Shown: positions 44,115 to 51,894, numbered from the stretch's first letter. The stretch: DNA of 64,000 bases from Streptomyces sedi (GCF_006335015.1 NZ_VDGT01000015.1:1-64000); one strand, 5' to 3'. The notes: generated from the letters alone by a model not told the origin. A program made the numbers and translations.

Positions 44115-45707
44115 ATGCGCACCACCGGCCGCCTCGCCGTTTCCCTTCTCACCGCCACCGCCCTGCTCACCGCGGGCTGCTCCTCCGACGACGACCGCCC
44201 GGAGGAGCGGGCGCCCGACGCGGACGCCTCCGACGGCTCGTCGACGACGGAGCCGCCGGACGCGCCACCCCTCGAACCACTGTCGGAGGAGACGCCCGAG
44301 GAGCTGCTCCCCTACTACGAGCAGCAGTTGAACTGGCGCGGCTGCGGAGCGGCCGAGTTCCAGTGCGCCTCGCTCACCGTTCCCCTCGACTACGAGAACC
44401 CGAACCCGGCGGACGACATCCAGCTCACCGTCACCCGTTCCCGCGCCACCGACCAGGACGACCGCATCGGCGCCCTCCTGATGAACCCCGGCGGGCCCGG
44501 CGCCTCCGCCGTCGACTTCGCGCAGGGCTCGGCCGAGTACATCTACCCGGACGAGGTGCGCGCCCGCTACGACATGGTCGGCGTCGACGCCCGCGGCACC
44601 GGCCAGAGCGAGCCCGTCTCCTGCCTGGAGGGGCCGGAGATGGACGCGTACACGCTGGTCGACCGGACGCCGGACGACGACGCCGAGGTCGACGCGCTGG
44701 TCGCCGCGCAGGAGGAGTTCGCCCAGGGCTGCCAGGAGGGTTCCGGCGCGCTGCTGGAACACATCTCCACCATCGAGTCGGCCCGCGACATGGACGTGCT
44801 GCGCCAGGCGCTCGGCGACGAGCGGCTGCACTACGTCGGATTCTCCTACGGCACCAAGCTGGGCGCCGTCTACGCGGGGCTCTTCCCGCAGCGCGTCGGC
44901 CACCTGGTGCTGGACGCCGCGATGGACCCGAGGCTGGACACGCTGAGCACCGACCGCGAACAGGCGGGCGGTTTTGAGACGGCCTTTCGGGCCTTCGCCG
45001 AGGACTGCGTCTCCGGCGCCGACTGCCCGTTGGGCCAGGAGAACGCCGACGACGCCTCCCAGCGGCTCCTCGACTTCTTCGCCGCGGTGGACGCCGAGCC
45101 GCTGCCCACCGGCGACGAGCGCGAGCTGACCGAGTCGCTCGCCACCACGGGCGTCGCGTACGCGCTCTACTCCGAGGACCTGTGGCCCACCCTGCGCCGC
45201 GCCCTCGCCGCGGCCATCGAGGACGGCCAGGGCGGCGAGCTGCTGACCCTCGCCGACAACTACAACGGGCGGACGCCGGGCGGCGGTTACGACACCGACA
45301 TGTTCGCGTTCCCGGCGATCAGCTGCCTGGACAGCCCGGCGGGGAACGCGGACGCCGACGCCGTGCGCGAGCAGCTGCCCTCGTACGAGGAGGCGTCGCC
45401 GACCTTCGGCGCGGACTTCGCCTGGGCGACGCTGGCCTGCGCGGCCTGGCCGGTCGAGCCGTCCGGCGGGCCGGTGAGCATCGCGGCCGAGGGCGCCGAC
45501 CCCATCCTGGTCGTCGGCACCACGCGTGACCCGGCCACCCCCTACGCCTGGTCCGAGGGCCTGGCCGACCAGCTCTCCTCCGGCGTGCTGCTCACCTACG
45601 AGGGCGACGGCCACACCGCCTACGGCGGCCTGAGCGAGTGCGTCGACTCCACCGTCAACGACTACCTGTTGGCGAATACCGTGCCCGACGACGGCACCAC
45701 GTGCTGA
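44115..45707 (+). CDS. Secreted tripeptidyl-aminopeptidase-like lipoprotein (alpha/beta hydrolase)
   Basis: A 530-residue exported serine hydrolase of the SlpD/TAP family, which removes short N-terminal peptides outside the cell. Signal peptide 1-22 ends in lipobox LLTAGC and a 40-residue acidic linker follows. The oxyanion segment is LLMNPGGPGAS, the nucleophile elbow GFSYGTK, and the C-terminal TAP-like domain has TRDPATPY (Asp) and EGDGHTAYG (His). Paired cysteines (CGAAEFQC, CVSGADC) suit an extracytoplasmic enzyme. It starts 45 bases after holB; its neighbours in Streptomyces are conserved. Confidence 0.88.
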   Translation: MRTTGRLAVSLLTATALLTAGCSSDDDRPEERAPDADASDGSSTTEPPDAPPLEPLSEETPEELLPYYEQQLNWRGCGAAEFQCASLTVPLDYENPNPADDIQLTVTRSRATDQDDRIGALLMNPGGPGASAVDFAQGSAEYIYPDEVRARYDMVGVDARGTGQSEPVSCLEGPEMDAYTLVDRTPDDDAEVDALVAAQEEFAQGCQEGSGALLEHISTIESARDMDVLRQALGDERLHYVGFSYGTKLGAVYAGLFPQRVGHLVLDAAMDPRLDTLSTDREQAGGFETAFRAFAEDCVSGADCPLGQENADDASQRLLDFFAAVDAEPLPTGDERELTESLATTGVAYALYSEDLWPTLRRALAAAIEDGQGGELLTLADNYNGRTPGGGYDTDMFAFPAISCLDSPAGNADADAVREQLPSYEEASPTFGADFAWATLACAAWPVEPSGGPVSIAAEGADPILVVGTTRDPATPYAWSEGLADQLSSGVLLTYEGDGHTAYGGLSECVDSTVNDYLLANTVPDDGTTC

Positions 45708-45727
45708 TGACCTGGGATGATCACGCC

Positions 45728-45937
45728 ATGCCCTGCAACCACTACCGCGCCGCGATATCGGCCCGTGCCACGGGGACCCCTCTCCCGGCCACCGTCACCG
45801 AGTCGGCGCTCGACCACCACATGACCAGCTGCCTGAGCTGCGGCCGTTGGGCCAGGCACCTCACCACCCTCCGCGCGGCCACCGACGACCTCCTCCGCCG
45901 GAGGCGGCCCACCGAAGCACCTCCCGAACCTGTGTAG
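45728..45937 (+). CDS. Small zf-HC2 domain protein
   Basis: A 69-residue protein (76 if ATG 45707, overlapping the previous stop, is used). It is essentially a lone zinc-binding anti-sigma-type domain: MPCNHYRAAISARATG then HHMTSCLSCGRW, giving ligands Cys3, His31, Cys35 and Cys38 (H-x3-C-x2-C). The C-terminal tail is Arg-rich, with no membrane helix and no adjacent ECF sigma gene. It could be a cytosolic anti-sigma factor for a sigma factor elsewhere. The tRNA -10 box overlaps its stop codon. Confidence 0.75.
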   Translation: MPCNHYRAAISARATGTPLPATVTESALDHHMTSCLSCGRWARHLTTLRAATDDLLRRRRPTEAPPEPV

Positions 45938-45940
45938 ACT
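45935..45940 (+). promoter_or_regulatory. -10 box of the tRNA-Thr gene
   Basis: TAGACT, whose TAG is also the stop codon of the preceding gene, lies 32 bases before the mature tRNA. No clear -35 is visible. Confidence 0.45.
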
Positions 45941-45972
45941 GGCCCCGCCAAGCGCCCCAACCGGGCGCACCC

Positions 45973-46046
45973 GCCGCCTTAGCTCAGTCGGCCAGAGCGA
46001 CGCACTCGTAATGCGTAGGTCAAGGGTTCGATTCCCTTAGGCGGCT
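45973..46046 (+). tRNA. tRNA-Thr (anticodon CGU)
   Basis: A 74-base tRNA. The acceptor stem GCCGCCT pairs with AGGCGGC, with T as discriminator. The D arm begins TTAGCTCAG. The anticodon stem ACGCA/TGCGT has loop CTCGTAA, giving anticodon CGT, which reads ACG. The T arm is AAGGGTTCGATTCCCTT. CCA is not encoded. It marks the left edge of the accessory region. Confidence 0.96.
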
Positions 46047-46051
46047 CCGGC

Positions 46052-46086
46052 AAAGGCCGGGTCACGCGGTGCGTGACCCGGCCTTT
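46052..46086 (+). terminator. Terminator after tRNA-Thr
   Basis: A perfect 16-base stem (AAAGGCCGGGTCACGC and its complement) with loop GGT, followed by TTTT, six bases after the tRNA. Confidence 0.9.
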
Positions 46087-46253
46087 TCGCTTTCCGTCCA
46101 TGAGCCTCGCTCGCTCTGACCGCGCCTGGTCTCACCAGGCTCGCCGAGCTGCTCTCCGTTGATATGGGTGAGTCCACTGGGCGGCGTTGCGCATTGAGCG
46201 ATGCGCCCGGCTCTCTGTGAGCGTCGTCCTCACTCCGAACGGCCAAGGAGCGA

Positions 46254-46673
46254 ATGGTGGACTACACGCGGACCGAGTCCTCGTGGACGGCGGCGACGGC
46301 CAAGCTCGTCGTGCGTGGAGATGACCTTGAGCCTGACGCGGTGAGTGCCCTTCTGGGCCTCACTCCCTCCAGCGTCAAAGCACCCGGTCCCGATCAACGG
46401 GCTCCGGAGGGTGACGCCGCGGGGCTGTGGGCCCTGGCTGCCGGCCCGTGGAGGAAGCAGAGTCTCGCGGAGCAGCTTGAGGAACTCTCCGAGGTTGTCG
46501 AGGCTCATGCTGACGGGCTTCGGGAGCTTCGGGAGTCGGGGTGTGAGGTGAGGGTTGTGGCTTTCGGGTTCGTCGGAAGTGTCGCTCATCTGGAGGTCAG
46601 TACCGAATGTGTTCGTCGTCTTGGTGCGCAGGGGGTTTCCCTGCATCTGGATCCCAGCAGTAACTCTCGTTAG
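46254..46673 (+). CDS. DUF4279-type protein A1
   Basis: A 139-residue acidic cytosolic protein with no signal or membrane helix. The fold pattern (SWTAATAKLVVRGDDLEPDAVSALLGLTP, later AGLWALAAGPW, then a helix LEELSEVVEAHADGL and strand VRVVAFGF) matches DUF4279, a family of unknown function that often occurs as strain-specific small genes. ATG 46254 has AAGGAGCG upstream. From residue 70 it is almost identical to the gene at 47192, at DNA level as well, while the N-terminal half differs widely. It is the proximal gene of the first cassette copy. Confidence 0.72.
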   Translation: MVDYTRTESSWTAATAKLVVRGDDLEPDAVSALLGLTPSSVKAPGPDQRAPEGDAAGLWALAAGPWRKQSLAEQLEELSEVVEAHADGLRELRESGCEVRVVAFGFVGSVAHLEVSTECVRRLGAQGVSLHLDPSSNSR

Positions 46674-46686
46674 AAAGAGTCAGAGA
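46459..46686 (+). repeat. Direct repeat, copy 1 (3' half of A1)
   Basis: About 228 bases covering the 3' half of gene A1 and the bases after its stop (GTTAGAAAGAGTCAGAGA) match 47394-47621 with only about five or six differences by eye. Sequence to the left of the block is far more diverged. Confidence 0.85.
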
Positions 46687-46800
46687 AGTCCATTTACTTC
46701 GGCGCCGCAGGTGCCGAGCCCTGCGTTCCGTTGCCCACGAGGTGGGGTTCCCGACCCTTCCAATGAACGCGTCGCACGCTCCTCGGCGGTCTAGCGCGAG
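46674..46800. other. Scar of a deleted second-copy distal gene
   Basis: After A1, the bases AGAAAGAGTCAGAGAAGTCC repeat the junction before gene B (AGAAAGAGTCAGAGATGTCC), but the ATG is changed to AAG. About 20 bases later GCGTTCCGTTGCCCACGAGG, followed by GAACGCG and GCTCC, repeats the sequence found just after gene B (48100-48150). The body of the gene is missing, as expected from an internal deletion of a duplicated gene. Confidence 0.7.
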
Positions 46801-47076
46801 GCGTTCGTCACCGAAGGTATCGGTGCCCGCCTGATGGGACCCGGCCGCGAAGACGAATAGGGCCGTCGCGGACGACTGGCCCGGATGTGGCAGTGGGTCG
46901 AGGCCGTGCTCGCAACCCTCAAAGGCCAACTCGGCCTGGGGACACACGCCGGGAGAACCCGGACGGCCGGAGTCTTCGCCCGCACCGGCCAGTGCTTGCT
47001 CGCCCTGGCCGCCGCGACCTGGCACCACTGGACCACCGATGCCCCGGTCAAACGCTCACTGATCGCGTCTGAGTGA
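46801..47076 (+). pseudogene. IS982-like transposase remnant
   Basis: One frame reads AFVTEGIGARLMGPGREDE, then a TAG at 46858-46860. It continues in phase as MWQWVEAVLATLKGQLGLG, THAGRTRTAGVFARTGQCLLALAAATWHHW and APVKRSLIASE. The second part is the familiar C-terminus of IS982-family transposases (TLKGQL..ERHGGRT, LALAAGIWHNW, PVKRSL). The N-terminal two thirds, the inverted repeats and the catalytic residues are gone, so it cannot move. Confidence 0.75.
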
Positions 47077-47191
47077 GTTGCTCTCGGAGGGAATGGGTGA
47101 CGTGCACTGGGCCGCCTGCCGTGAACTTGGATAGCCGCTGGTCGGTCTATTGCGAAGCAGGTGGGAAGAGAAGAAGGCGTAGGGGTGCGAA

Positions 47192-47608
47192 GTGGAATAC
47201 GCGCAGAGTGAGTACCCGTGGACGGCGGCGACCGCCACCCTTGAAGTGCGTGGTGAGAGCCTCGATCCTGACGTGGTGACCACCCGTCTCGGGCTGACTC
47301 CGGACGGGAAGGAAGCACCCGGACCGGACCCTCGCGACCACGGCGGTGACTCCGCCGGCTTGTGGCTGCTGGACGCCAGTCCCTGGCCTGGGAAGAGTCT
47401 CGCGGAGCAGCTTGAGGCACTCTCCGAGGTTGTCGAGGCTCATGCTGACGGGCTTCGGGAGCTTCGGGAGTCGGGGTGTGAGGTGAGGGTCGTGGCTTTC
47501 GGGTTCGTCGGAAGTGTCGCTCATCTGGAGGTCAGTACCGAATGTGTTCGTCGTCTTGGTGCGCAGGGGGTTTCCCTGCATCTGGCCCCCAGCAGTAACT
47601 CCCGTTAG
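47192..47608 (+). CDS. DUF4279-type protein A2
   Basis: A 138-residue paralogue of the gene at 46254. Residues 1-70 agree only in pattern (YPWTAATATLEVRGESLDPDVV), but residues 71-138 differ at about two positions. GTG 47192 is preceded by GTAGGGGTGCG, a weak ribosome site. Its upstream DNA (47085-47130, AATGGGTGACGTGCACTGGG) resembles that of A1 (46161-46190), so the copied unit included the promoter region. It ends 12 bases before gene B, so the two are likely co-transcribed. Confidence 0.72.
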   Translation: MEYAQSEYPWTAATATLEVRGESLDPDVVTTRLGLTPDGKEAPGPDPRDHGGDSAGLWLLDASPWPGKSLAEQLEALSEVVEAHADGLRELRESGCEVRVVAFGFVGSVAHLEVSTECVRRLGAQGVSLHLAPSSNSR

Positions 47609-47621
47609 AAAGAGTCAGAGA
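47394..47621 (+). repeat. Direct repeat, copy 2 (3' half of A2)
   Basis: Partner of 46459-46686, offset 935 bases. The repeat ends exactly at the start codon of gene B, where copy 1 has AAG. Confidence 0.85.
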
Positions 47622-48076
47622 TGTCCTCTCACACCGCCACCTGGGATTCGCTCGGCGTCGCGTTGCTGGTGACCGGTCCCGATCTCGATCCGGGTGTGTT
47701 GACCCGGCGGCTGGGTGTCGTTCCCGATCTCGCGCGGATGCCCGGCCAGGTCCCGGCTTTCCGTGACGGCGCTGGTTGTTGGGCTTTGCGTGCTGTCGGT
47801 GGGTCGGAGCTGGCTCCGCTCGTGCGCGCGGTGGTGGAGCGGGCGCGTCCGCTGCGCGGCGAGCTTGGGGTCCTGCGGGAGGAGGGGTATCGGGTGGCTT
47901 TGGACATCTCCGGTCAGGTGTATCACCGTGAGCTGCTCATCCTCGACGCCGCGCTGCTCGCCAGCGCGGGCGAGCTGGGGGTGCCGATCTCGTTCAGTGC
48001 CGAGGTCACGCGTGTCGGCGACGAGGAGGGGTTCTGGGACTGGCTTCCTCCGGCGGATGGTTCGCATCGCGCCTGA
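47621..48076 (+). CDS. DUF4279-type protein B
   Basis: A 151-residue protein with the same layout as A1 and A2 but low sequence identity (SLGVALLVTGPDLDPGVLTRRLGVVP; CWALRAVGGSE; long helix VVERARPLRGELGVLREEGY; strand RVALDISG; end EEGFWDWLPP). I read it as a diverged DUF4279 member. ATG 47621 has only GAGTCAGAG upstream, so translation may be coupled to A2, 12 bases before. It is the intact distal gene of the second cassette. Confidence 0.68.
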   Translation: MSSHTATWDSLGVALLVTGPDLDPGVLTRRLGVVPDLARMPGQVPAFRDGAGCWALRAVGGSELAPLVRAVVERARPLRGELGVLREEGYRVALDISGQVYHRELLILDAALLASAGELGVPISFSAEVTRVGDEEGFWDWLPPADGSHRA

Positions 48077-48141
48077 GTCGGGGTCCTTCGGCGGGCTCGG
48101 CGTTCCGTTGCCCACGAGGTCGGGTCCCGCCCGTGAACGCG

Positions 48142-48176
48142 CCGCCCGCTCCCCGGTGGTGGCGGGGAGCGGGCGG
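48142..48176. terminator. Bidirectional terminator at the end of the DUF4279 locus
   Basis: A perfect 14-base stem (CCGCCCGCTCCCCG and its complement) with a seven-base loop between gene B and the convergent CPBP protease gene. Confidence 0.8.
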
Positions 48177-48183
48177 GGAGGTT

Positions 48184-49137
48184 TCAGGCCTTCGTGGGTT
48201 CCTCGGTGCGGAGCGGTGTCGCCTCGGTGGTCGGGCTCGGGGTGGTGGTGGGCGCGGGCGTGCGGCGGCCGGTGAGGAGGAGCAGGGTGATGAGAAGCAT
48301 CTGGCAGCCCATGATCAGGGCCAGGGTCGCCGGCGTCTCCACGCTGAGCAGCACCATCGTCGTGTTGACCGAGAAGTGTACGGCGATCGAGGCCAGGACG
48401 CCGGCGCGGTCGTAGGCGCAGGTGACCAGCATGGCCATGGGGATGTTGCCGACGGCGAAGAGCACACCGCTCGGGCTGGCGAGGCCGAGGTCGTTCTGGA
48501 CGGTGCCGTCGATGAAGAACAGCGGCATGTGCCACACGGCCCAGATCACGCCGAGCACGAAGGCGATCTGGAAGCGGCCCATCGTGGCGCGCATCCGCGG
48601 GTAGGCCGTGCCGCGCCAGCCCGGTTCCTCGGAGAGGGGGCCGGAGACGATCATGCTGACCAGGAACGCGGCGGGCCCGCCCATGTCCTCCATCACGTCC
48701 TGCGCGTTCGACCAGCTCAGCGCGATGTCGCCGGCCGCGTGCCCGAACAGCGCGGCGACCATGACGGCGCCCGAGGCCGCCAGCATCAGCGCCGGAGCCC
48801 AGAGCAGCGCCGACCGTCGGAACCTGACCGCGTGCTCCGGCACCGGTTCGCCCCGCCGCCGGCGGCGGACGCGGAGCACCAGGGCGCCTATCAGCGGGCC
48901 GAACGCGCCGAGGAGGAACGGGAGATAGGTGGGCGTTCCGGCCTCCGCCTCTCCGCCGAAGCCGATGGCCGTGCCCCAGCAGGCCCAGCTCACGCCGAAG
49001 GAGAGGGCCATGAAGAGGATCAGGTCGGCGCGGTAGCCGCGGGGGGCGGGGTTCGTCGGCGCGGAGGCGGGCGACCCGGGAGGAGTGGGAGGCGTGGGGG
49101 AAGCGGGGGAGGTGGGGGAGGTGGGGGAAGTGGACAT
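48184..49137 (-). CDS. CPBP-family intramembrane metalloprotease
   Basis: A 317-residue membrane protein with about eight helices after a 45-residue Pro/Thr/Ser-rich tail. The CAAX/bacteriocin-processing protease motifs are present: EEPGWRG (motif 1), FVLGVIWAVWHMP (motif 2 with the metal His) and HFSVNT (motif 4). The substrate is unknown. ATG 49137 has GAGGACG upstream; ATG 49185 would lengthen the tail. It forms the right border of the DUF4279 locus. Confidence 0.85.
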   Translation of the reverse strand: MSTSPTSPTSPASPTPPTPPGSPASAPTNPAPRGYRADLILFMALSFGVSWACWGTAIGFGGEAEAGTPTYLPFLLGAFGPLIGALVLRVRRRRRGEPVPEHAVRFRRSALLWAPALMLAASGAVMVAALFGHAAGDIALSWSNAQDVMEDMGGPAAFLVSMIVSGPLSEEPGWRGTAYPRMRATMGRFQIAFVLGVIWAVWHMPLFFIDGTVQNDLGLASPSGVLFAVGNIPMAMLVTCAYDRAGVLASIAVHFSVNTTMVLLSVETPATLALIMGCQMLLITLLLLTGRRTPAPTTTPSPTTEATPLRTEEPTKA

Positions 49138-49290
49138 GCGGGAACGTCCTCTGTGGTGAGTTGGTGGAAGGCCGGGAGTGGTCACCGGTGGCGGTGGCGG
49201 GTCAGTTCTTGGCTGGAGGAGCGGCGTTCGTGTCGTCCTCGGTGCGTGAGCTGACCGTTGTTGCGCGGATTCGCCGGATCGGCGGGGGTG

Positions 49291-50241
49291 TCAGCGGGAG
49301 GGGCGCTCCTCGACGGGCGACTCGTCGGAGGTGGCGTCCAGGGTGCGGGCGAGCCAGTCGGCGACCAGGTCGAGCAGTTCGGGGTCGACCGGTCGGCGCA
49401 GCAGCCGGCGGTAGGAGCCCATGGTGGCGCGGCCGGAGTCGCGCCTCAGCACATGGGTGAGGTCGGGGACGCGGTGGGTCTCGGCGCCGGGGACCAGCCG
49501 GGCGATCTCCTTCAGGTCGTCCGGGTCGACCTGAAGGTCCTTGTCGCCGGTGACGGCGAGGACGGGAACTTCACGGTCGCCGAGGGCGGCGAGGTCGTGC
49601 CGGCTGTCGTGGGCGAGCAACTCCCGTATCCAGCGCGCGTTGACCTTGGCGACGGCCACGCGCGCCACGTCCGTGCGGGTGTTCTTCACCCGGGTGAGGA
49701 CGCGGTTGCCGAGCGCCGCGAGCGGCCGGCGCAGCAGTCGGGCGGGGGCGGGGGCGTTCCGGATGATCGAGCTGCCCTGCCAACGGAACGCGTCCTCACC
49801 CAGGTTGGCGAAGCCGGCCAGCAGCACGACGGCCCTGACGTCGGGTTGGCCCCCCAGGGCCATGGCGTGCAGCGCGCCCTCACTGTGGCCGAGGACGGCG
49901 ACCGCGTGCGCGCGGATGTCGGCGCGGTCGGCGAGGGCGCGCACGGCCGCGGCGGCGTCCCGGCGGTTGTCGTGGAAGCCGGCGGTGCGCCAGTCGCCGG
50001 GGGTGGCGCCGTTGCCGCGGCGGTCGTAGCGCAGGGTGGCGATTCCCCGTGCGGCGAGGGCCTCGGCCACCGGTCGCGCCAGGTTTATCGCCAGCTTCGG
50101 GGCGTTGCCGTCGCGGTCCAGCGGGCCCGAACCGTGCAGCAGCAGGACGGCCGGGTGCGGGCCGGGCGTGGCGGGCAGCGTCAACGTCCCGGCCAGCGAG
50201 GTCCCGTCGTCCGCGGTGACCGTCATGTCGATGTCGGGCAA
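49291..50241 (-). CDS. Alpha/beta hydrolase (TTG start)
   Basis: A 316-residue serine hydrolase of the BAAT/dienelactone-hydrolase-like group. The oxyanion segment is LLLHGSGPLDRDGN, the nucleophile elbow LGHSEG, with later Asp (VTGDKD) and His (VPDLTHVL). The TTG start follows AGGCGGAG at good spacing; ATG 50226 is the alternative. It is divergent from the HTH regulator with a 20-base dyad between, which suggests the regulator controls it. Confidence 0.85.
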   Translation of the reverse strand: MPDIDMTVTADDGTSLAGTLTLPATPGPHPAVLLLHGSGPLDRDGNAPKLAINLARPVAEALAARGIATLRYDRRGNGATPGDWRTAGFHDNRRDAAAAVRALADRADIRAHAVAVLGHSEGALHAMALGGQPDVRAVVLLAGFANLGEDAFRWQGSSIIRNAPAPARLLRRPLAALGNRVLTRVKNTRTDVARVAVAKVNARWIRELLAHDSRHDLAALGDREVPVLAVTGDKDLQVDPDDLKEIARLVPGAETHRVPDLTHVLRRDSGRATMGSYRRLLRRPVDPELLDLVADWLARTLDATSDESPVEERPSR

Positions 50242-50276
50242 GGCTCCGCCTCTTTCGTTCTGATGCGTCCGGCGTT

Positions 50277-50296
50277 CGTTCTCAACTACGAGAACG
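50277..50296. promoter_or_regulatory. Candidate operator
   Basis: A perfect dyad, CGTTCTC-n6-GAGAACG, lies 25 bases before the regulator ATG and 35 bases before the divergent hydrolase start. Size and place suit binding by the dimeric regulator encoded next to it. Confidence 0.5.
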
Positions 50297-50321
50297 TTAT
50301 CAGATGTGAGATCATAGCGTC

Positions 50322-50930
50322 ATGGCAACCGCGAATCTCCTCCTTCACCCGGTTCGGATGCGCATCCTCCAGACGCTGGTGGGCGCCGGCGAACTGACCA
50401 CCGCCCAGCTCCGCGAGCGCCTTCCGGACGTCTCGACGGCGAGCATGTACCGGCACGTCGCGACCCTCACTCGCGCCGGCATCCTGGAGGTGGTGCAGGA
50501 GAGACCGGTCCGCGGCACCGTCGAACGCAGCTACCGGGTCCGGCAGGACGAGGCCCTCGTCGACGAGGAGGCACGCGCCGGCATGACCAGGGAGGACCAC
50601 CGGCAGGCCTTCACCGTCTTCACCGGCGCGATGATGTCCGACCTCGACCGCTATCTGTCCCGCGACGACGCGGACCCGCCGCGCGACGGCGTCGCCTACC
50701 GGCAGGGGGCGGTGTGGGCGACGCCCGAGGAGTTCACCGCGCTGGTCGAGGAGTTGGAGGCGTTGGTCGCCCGCCGCACGGGACACAGCCCGGGTGACGG
50801 CCGCGTCCGCCACATCATCAGCTTCGCCCTGGTGCCGGACAAGGCGGCGGTGTCGGACAAGGCGACGGGGTCGGACGAGGCGACGGGGTCGGACGAGGCG
50901 ACGGGGGAGGGGGGCGCGGCCGGGGGGTGA
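50322..50930 (+). CDS. Winged-helix transcriptional regulator (ArsR/PadR-like)
   Basis: A 202-residue regulator. Residues 5-75 form a winged helix (LLLHPVRMRILQTL, TTAQLRERLPDVSTASMYRHVATL). An effector or dimer region follows, with paired Met (FTGAMMSDLDRY), and then a low-complexity SDKATG/SDEATG repeat tail. It is probably a repressor of itself and of the divergent hydrolase. The short leader contains the dyad at 50277. The 18-base repeats in the tail are easily gained or lost. Confidence 0.8.
   Translation: MATANLLLHPVRMRILQTLVGAGELTTAQLRERLPDVSTASMYRHVATLTRAGILEVVQERPVRGTVERSYRVRQDEALVDEEARAGMTREDHRQAFTVFTGAMMSDLDRYLSRDDADPPRDGVAYRQGAVWATPEEFTALVEELEALVARRTGHSPGDGRVRHIISFALVPDKAAVSDKATGSDEATGSDEATGEGGAAGG
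50835..50906 (+). repeat. 18-bp tandem repeat, four copies
   Basis: Units TCGGACGAGGCGACGGGG and variants at 50835, 50853, 50871 and 50889 encode (S/P)D(K/E)A(T/A)(G/V) at the C-terminus of the regulator. The last two units are identical. Confidence 0.8.
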
Positions 50931-51051
50931 GGGTGCGCGGTGCCCGGGGGTGAGGGACAGCCACTCGACGGCGCGCGCCGAGGCGGTGTCCGCGCCGCGC
51001 ACCGCCTCCCCCGAGTCGGACGGCCGGGGCACGAACCCTCCCGTCCGCGCC

Positions 51052-51057
51052 TACGCT
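51052..51057 (+). promoter_or_regulatory. -10 box for the response regulator
   Basis: TACGCT ends seven bases before ATG 51065, predicting a leaderless transcript and favouring 51065 over the in-frame ATG at 51059, which would be only one base from the box. Confidence 0.5.
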
Positions 51058-51064
51058 GATGCCC

Positions 51065-51778
51065 ATGGCCACTCCGCGTTCCCCGCACGATCCGCCGCAC
51101 GCGTCACGGCGGGTGCGGGTGGTGCTCGCCGACGACCAGACCGTGGTGCGGGCCGGGTTTCGGGCGTTGCTCGACCTGAGCGACGATCTCGTGGTGGTCG
51201 CCGAGGCGGGCGACGGGGAGGCCGCGGTGCGGGCGGCGCGGCTGACGCGGCCCGATGTGGTGTTGATGGACATCAGGATGCCCGGTGTGGACGGCCTGGA
51301 GGCCACCCGAAGGATCGCCGAGGACCCCGAACTGGCCCTGACCCGGGTGCTGGTACTGACCACCTACGAGGCCGACGAGTACGTTTTCGAGGCGCTGCGC
51401 GCCGGTGCCGGCGGGTTTCTGCTCAAGGACGTCGAGCCGGAGGAGCTGCGCGAGGCGATCCGCACGGTGGCCGCCGGCCGGAGCCTGCTGGCGCCGGCCG
51501 TGACCCGGCGCGTGATCGAGGAGTTCGCGCGCCTCCGCGCGCCGCTGGCGGACGGCGCGCGCCGGCTCGCGGGGCTGACCGCGCGGGAGCGCGAGGTGAT
51601 GGCGCTGGTGGCGGCCGGGTTGAGCAACGACGAGATCGGTGGCCGGCTGGCGATGTCCCCGTTGACGGCCAAGACTCACGTCAGCCGGGCGATGACCAAG
51701 CTGAACGCGCGCGACCGTGCCCAACTGGTCGTTATCGCCTACGAGACGGGCCTGGTCCGAGCAGGTTCGGTCGAGTAG
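51065..51778 (+). CDS. NarL/FixJ-type response regulator without a kinase partner
   Basis: A 237-residue two-domain regulator. The receiver (about 15-135) has LADDQ, the phospho-acceptor Asp69 (LMDIRMP), a Thr in VLTTYEADEY and Lys in FLLKDVEP. The LuxR HTH (about 172-235) has LTAREREVMALVAAGLSNDEI. All phosphorylation residues are intact. No sensor kinase is adjacent: the 130 bases upstream are non-coding and an ABC exporter follows. In Streptomyces such regulators often control the neighbouring ABC transporter. Confidence 0.9.
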   Translation: MATPRSPHDPPHASRRVRVVLADDQTVVRAGFRALLDLSDDLVVVAEAGDGEAAVRAARLTRPDVVLMDIRMPGVDGLEATRRIAEDPELALTRVLVLTTYEADEYVFEALRAGAGGFLLKDVEPEELREAIRTVAAGRSLLAPAVTRRVIEEFARLRAPLADGARRLAGLTAREREVMALVAAGLSNDEIGGRLAMSPLTAKTHVSRAMTKLNARDRAQLVVIAYETGLVRAGSVE

Positions 51779-51894
51779 GCGGCGGGTTCGGCCGAGTAGG
51801 CGAACGACGGGTGTCCCCGCCCGTCTCTCGGCACTACTCCCGCTGTCGTAGCGGCCGACTCCCGTCGTCGGATGGCGGGCCGGCGACGCCGCCC

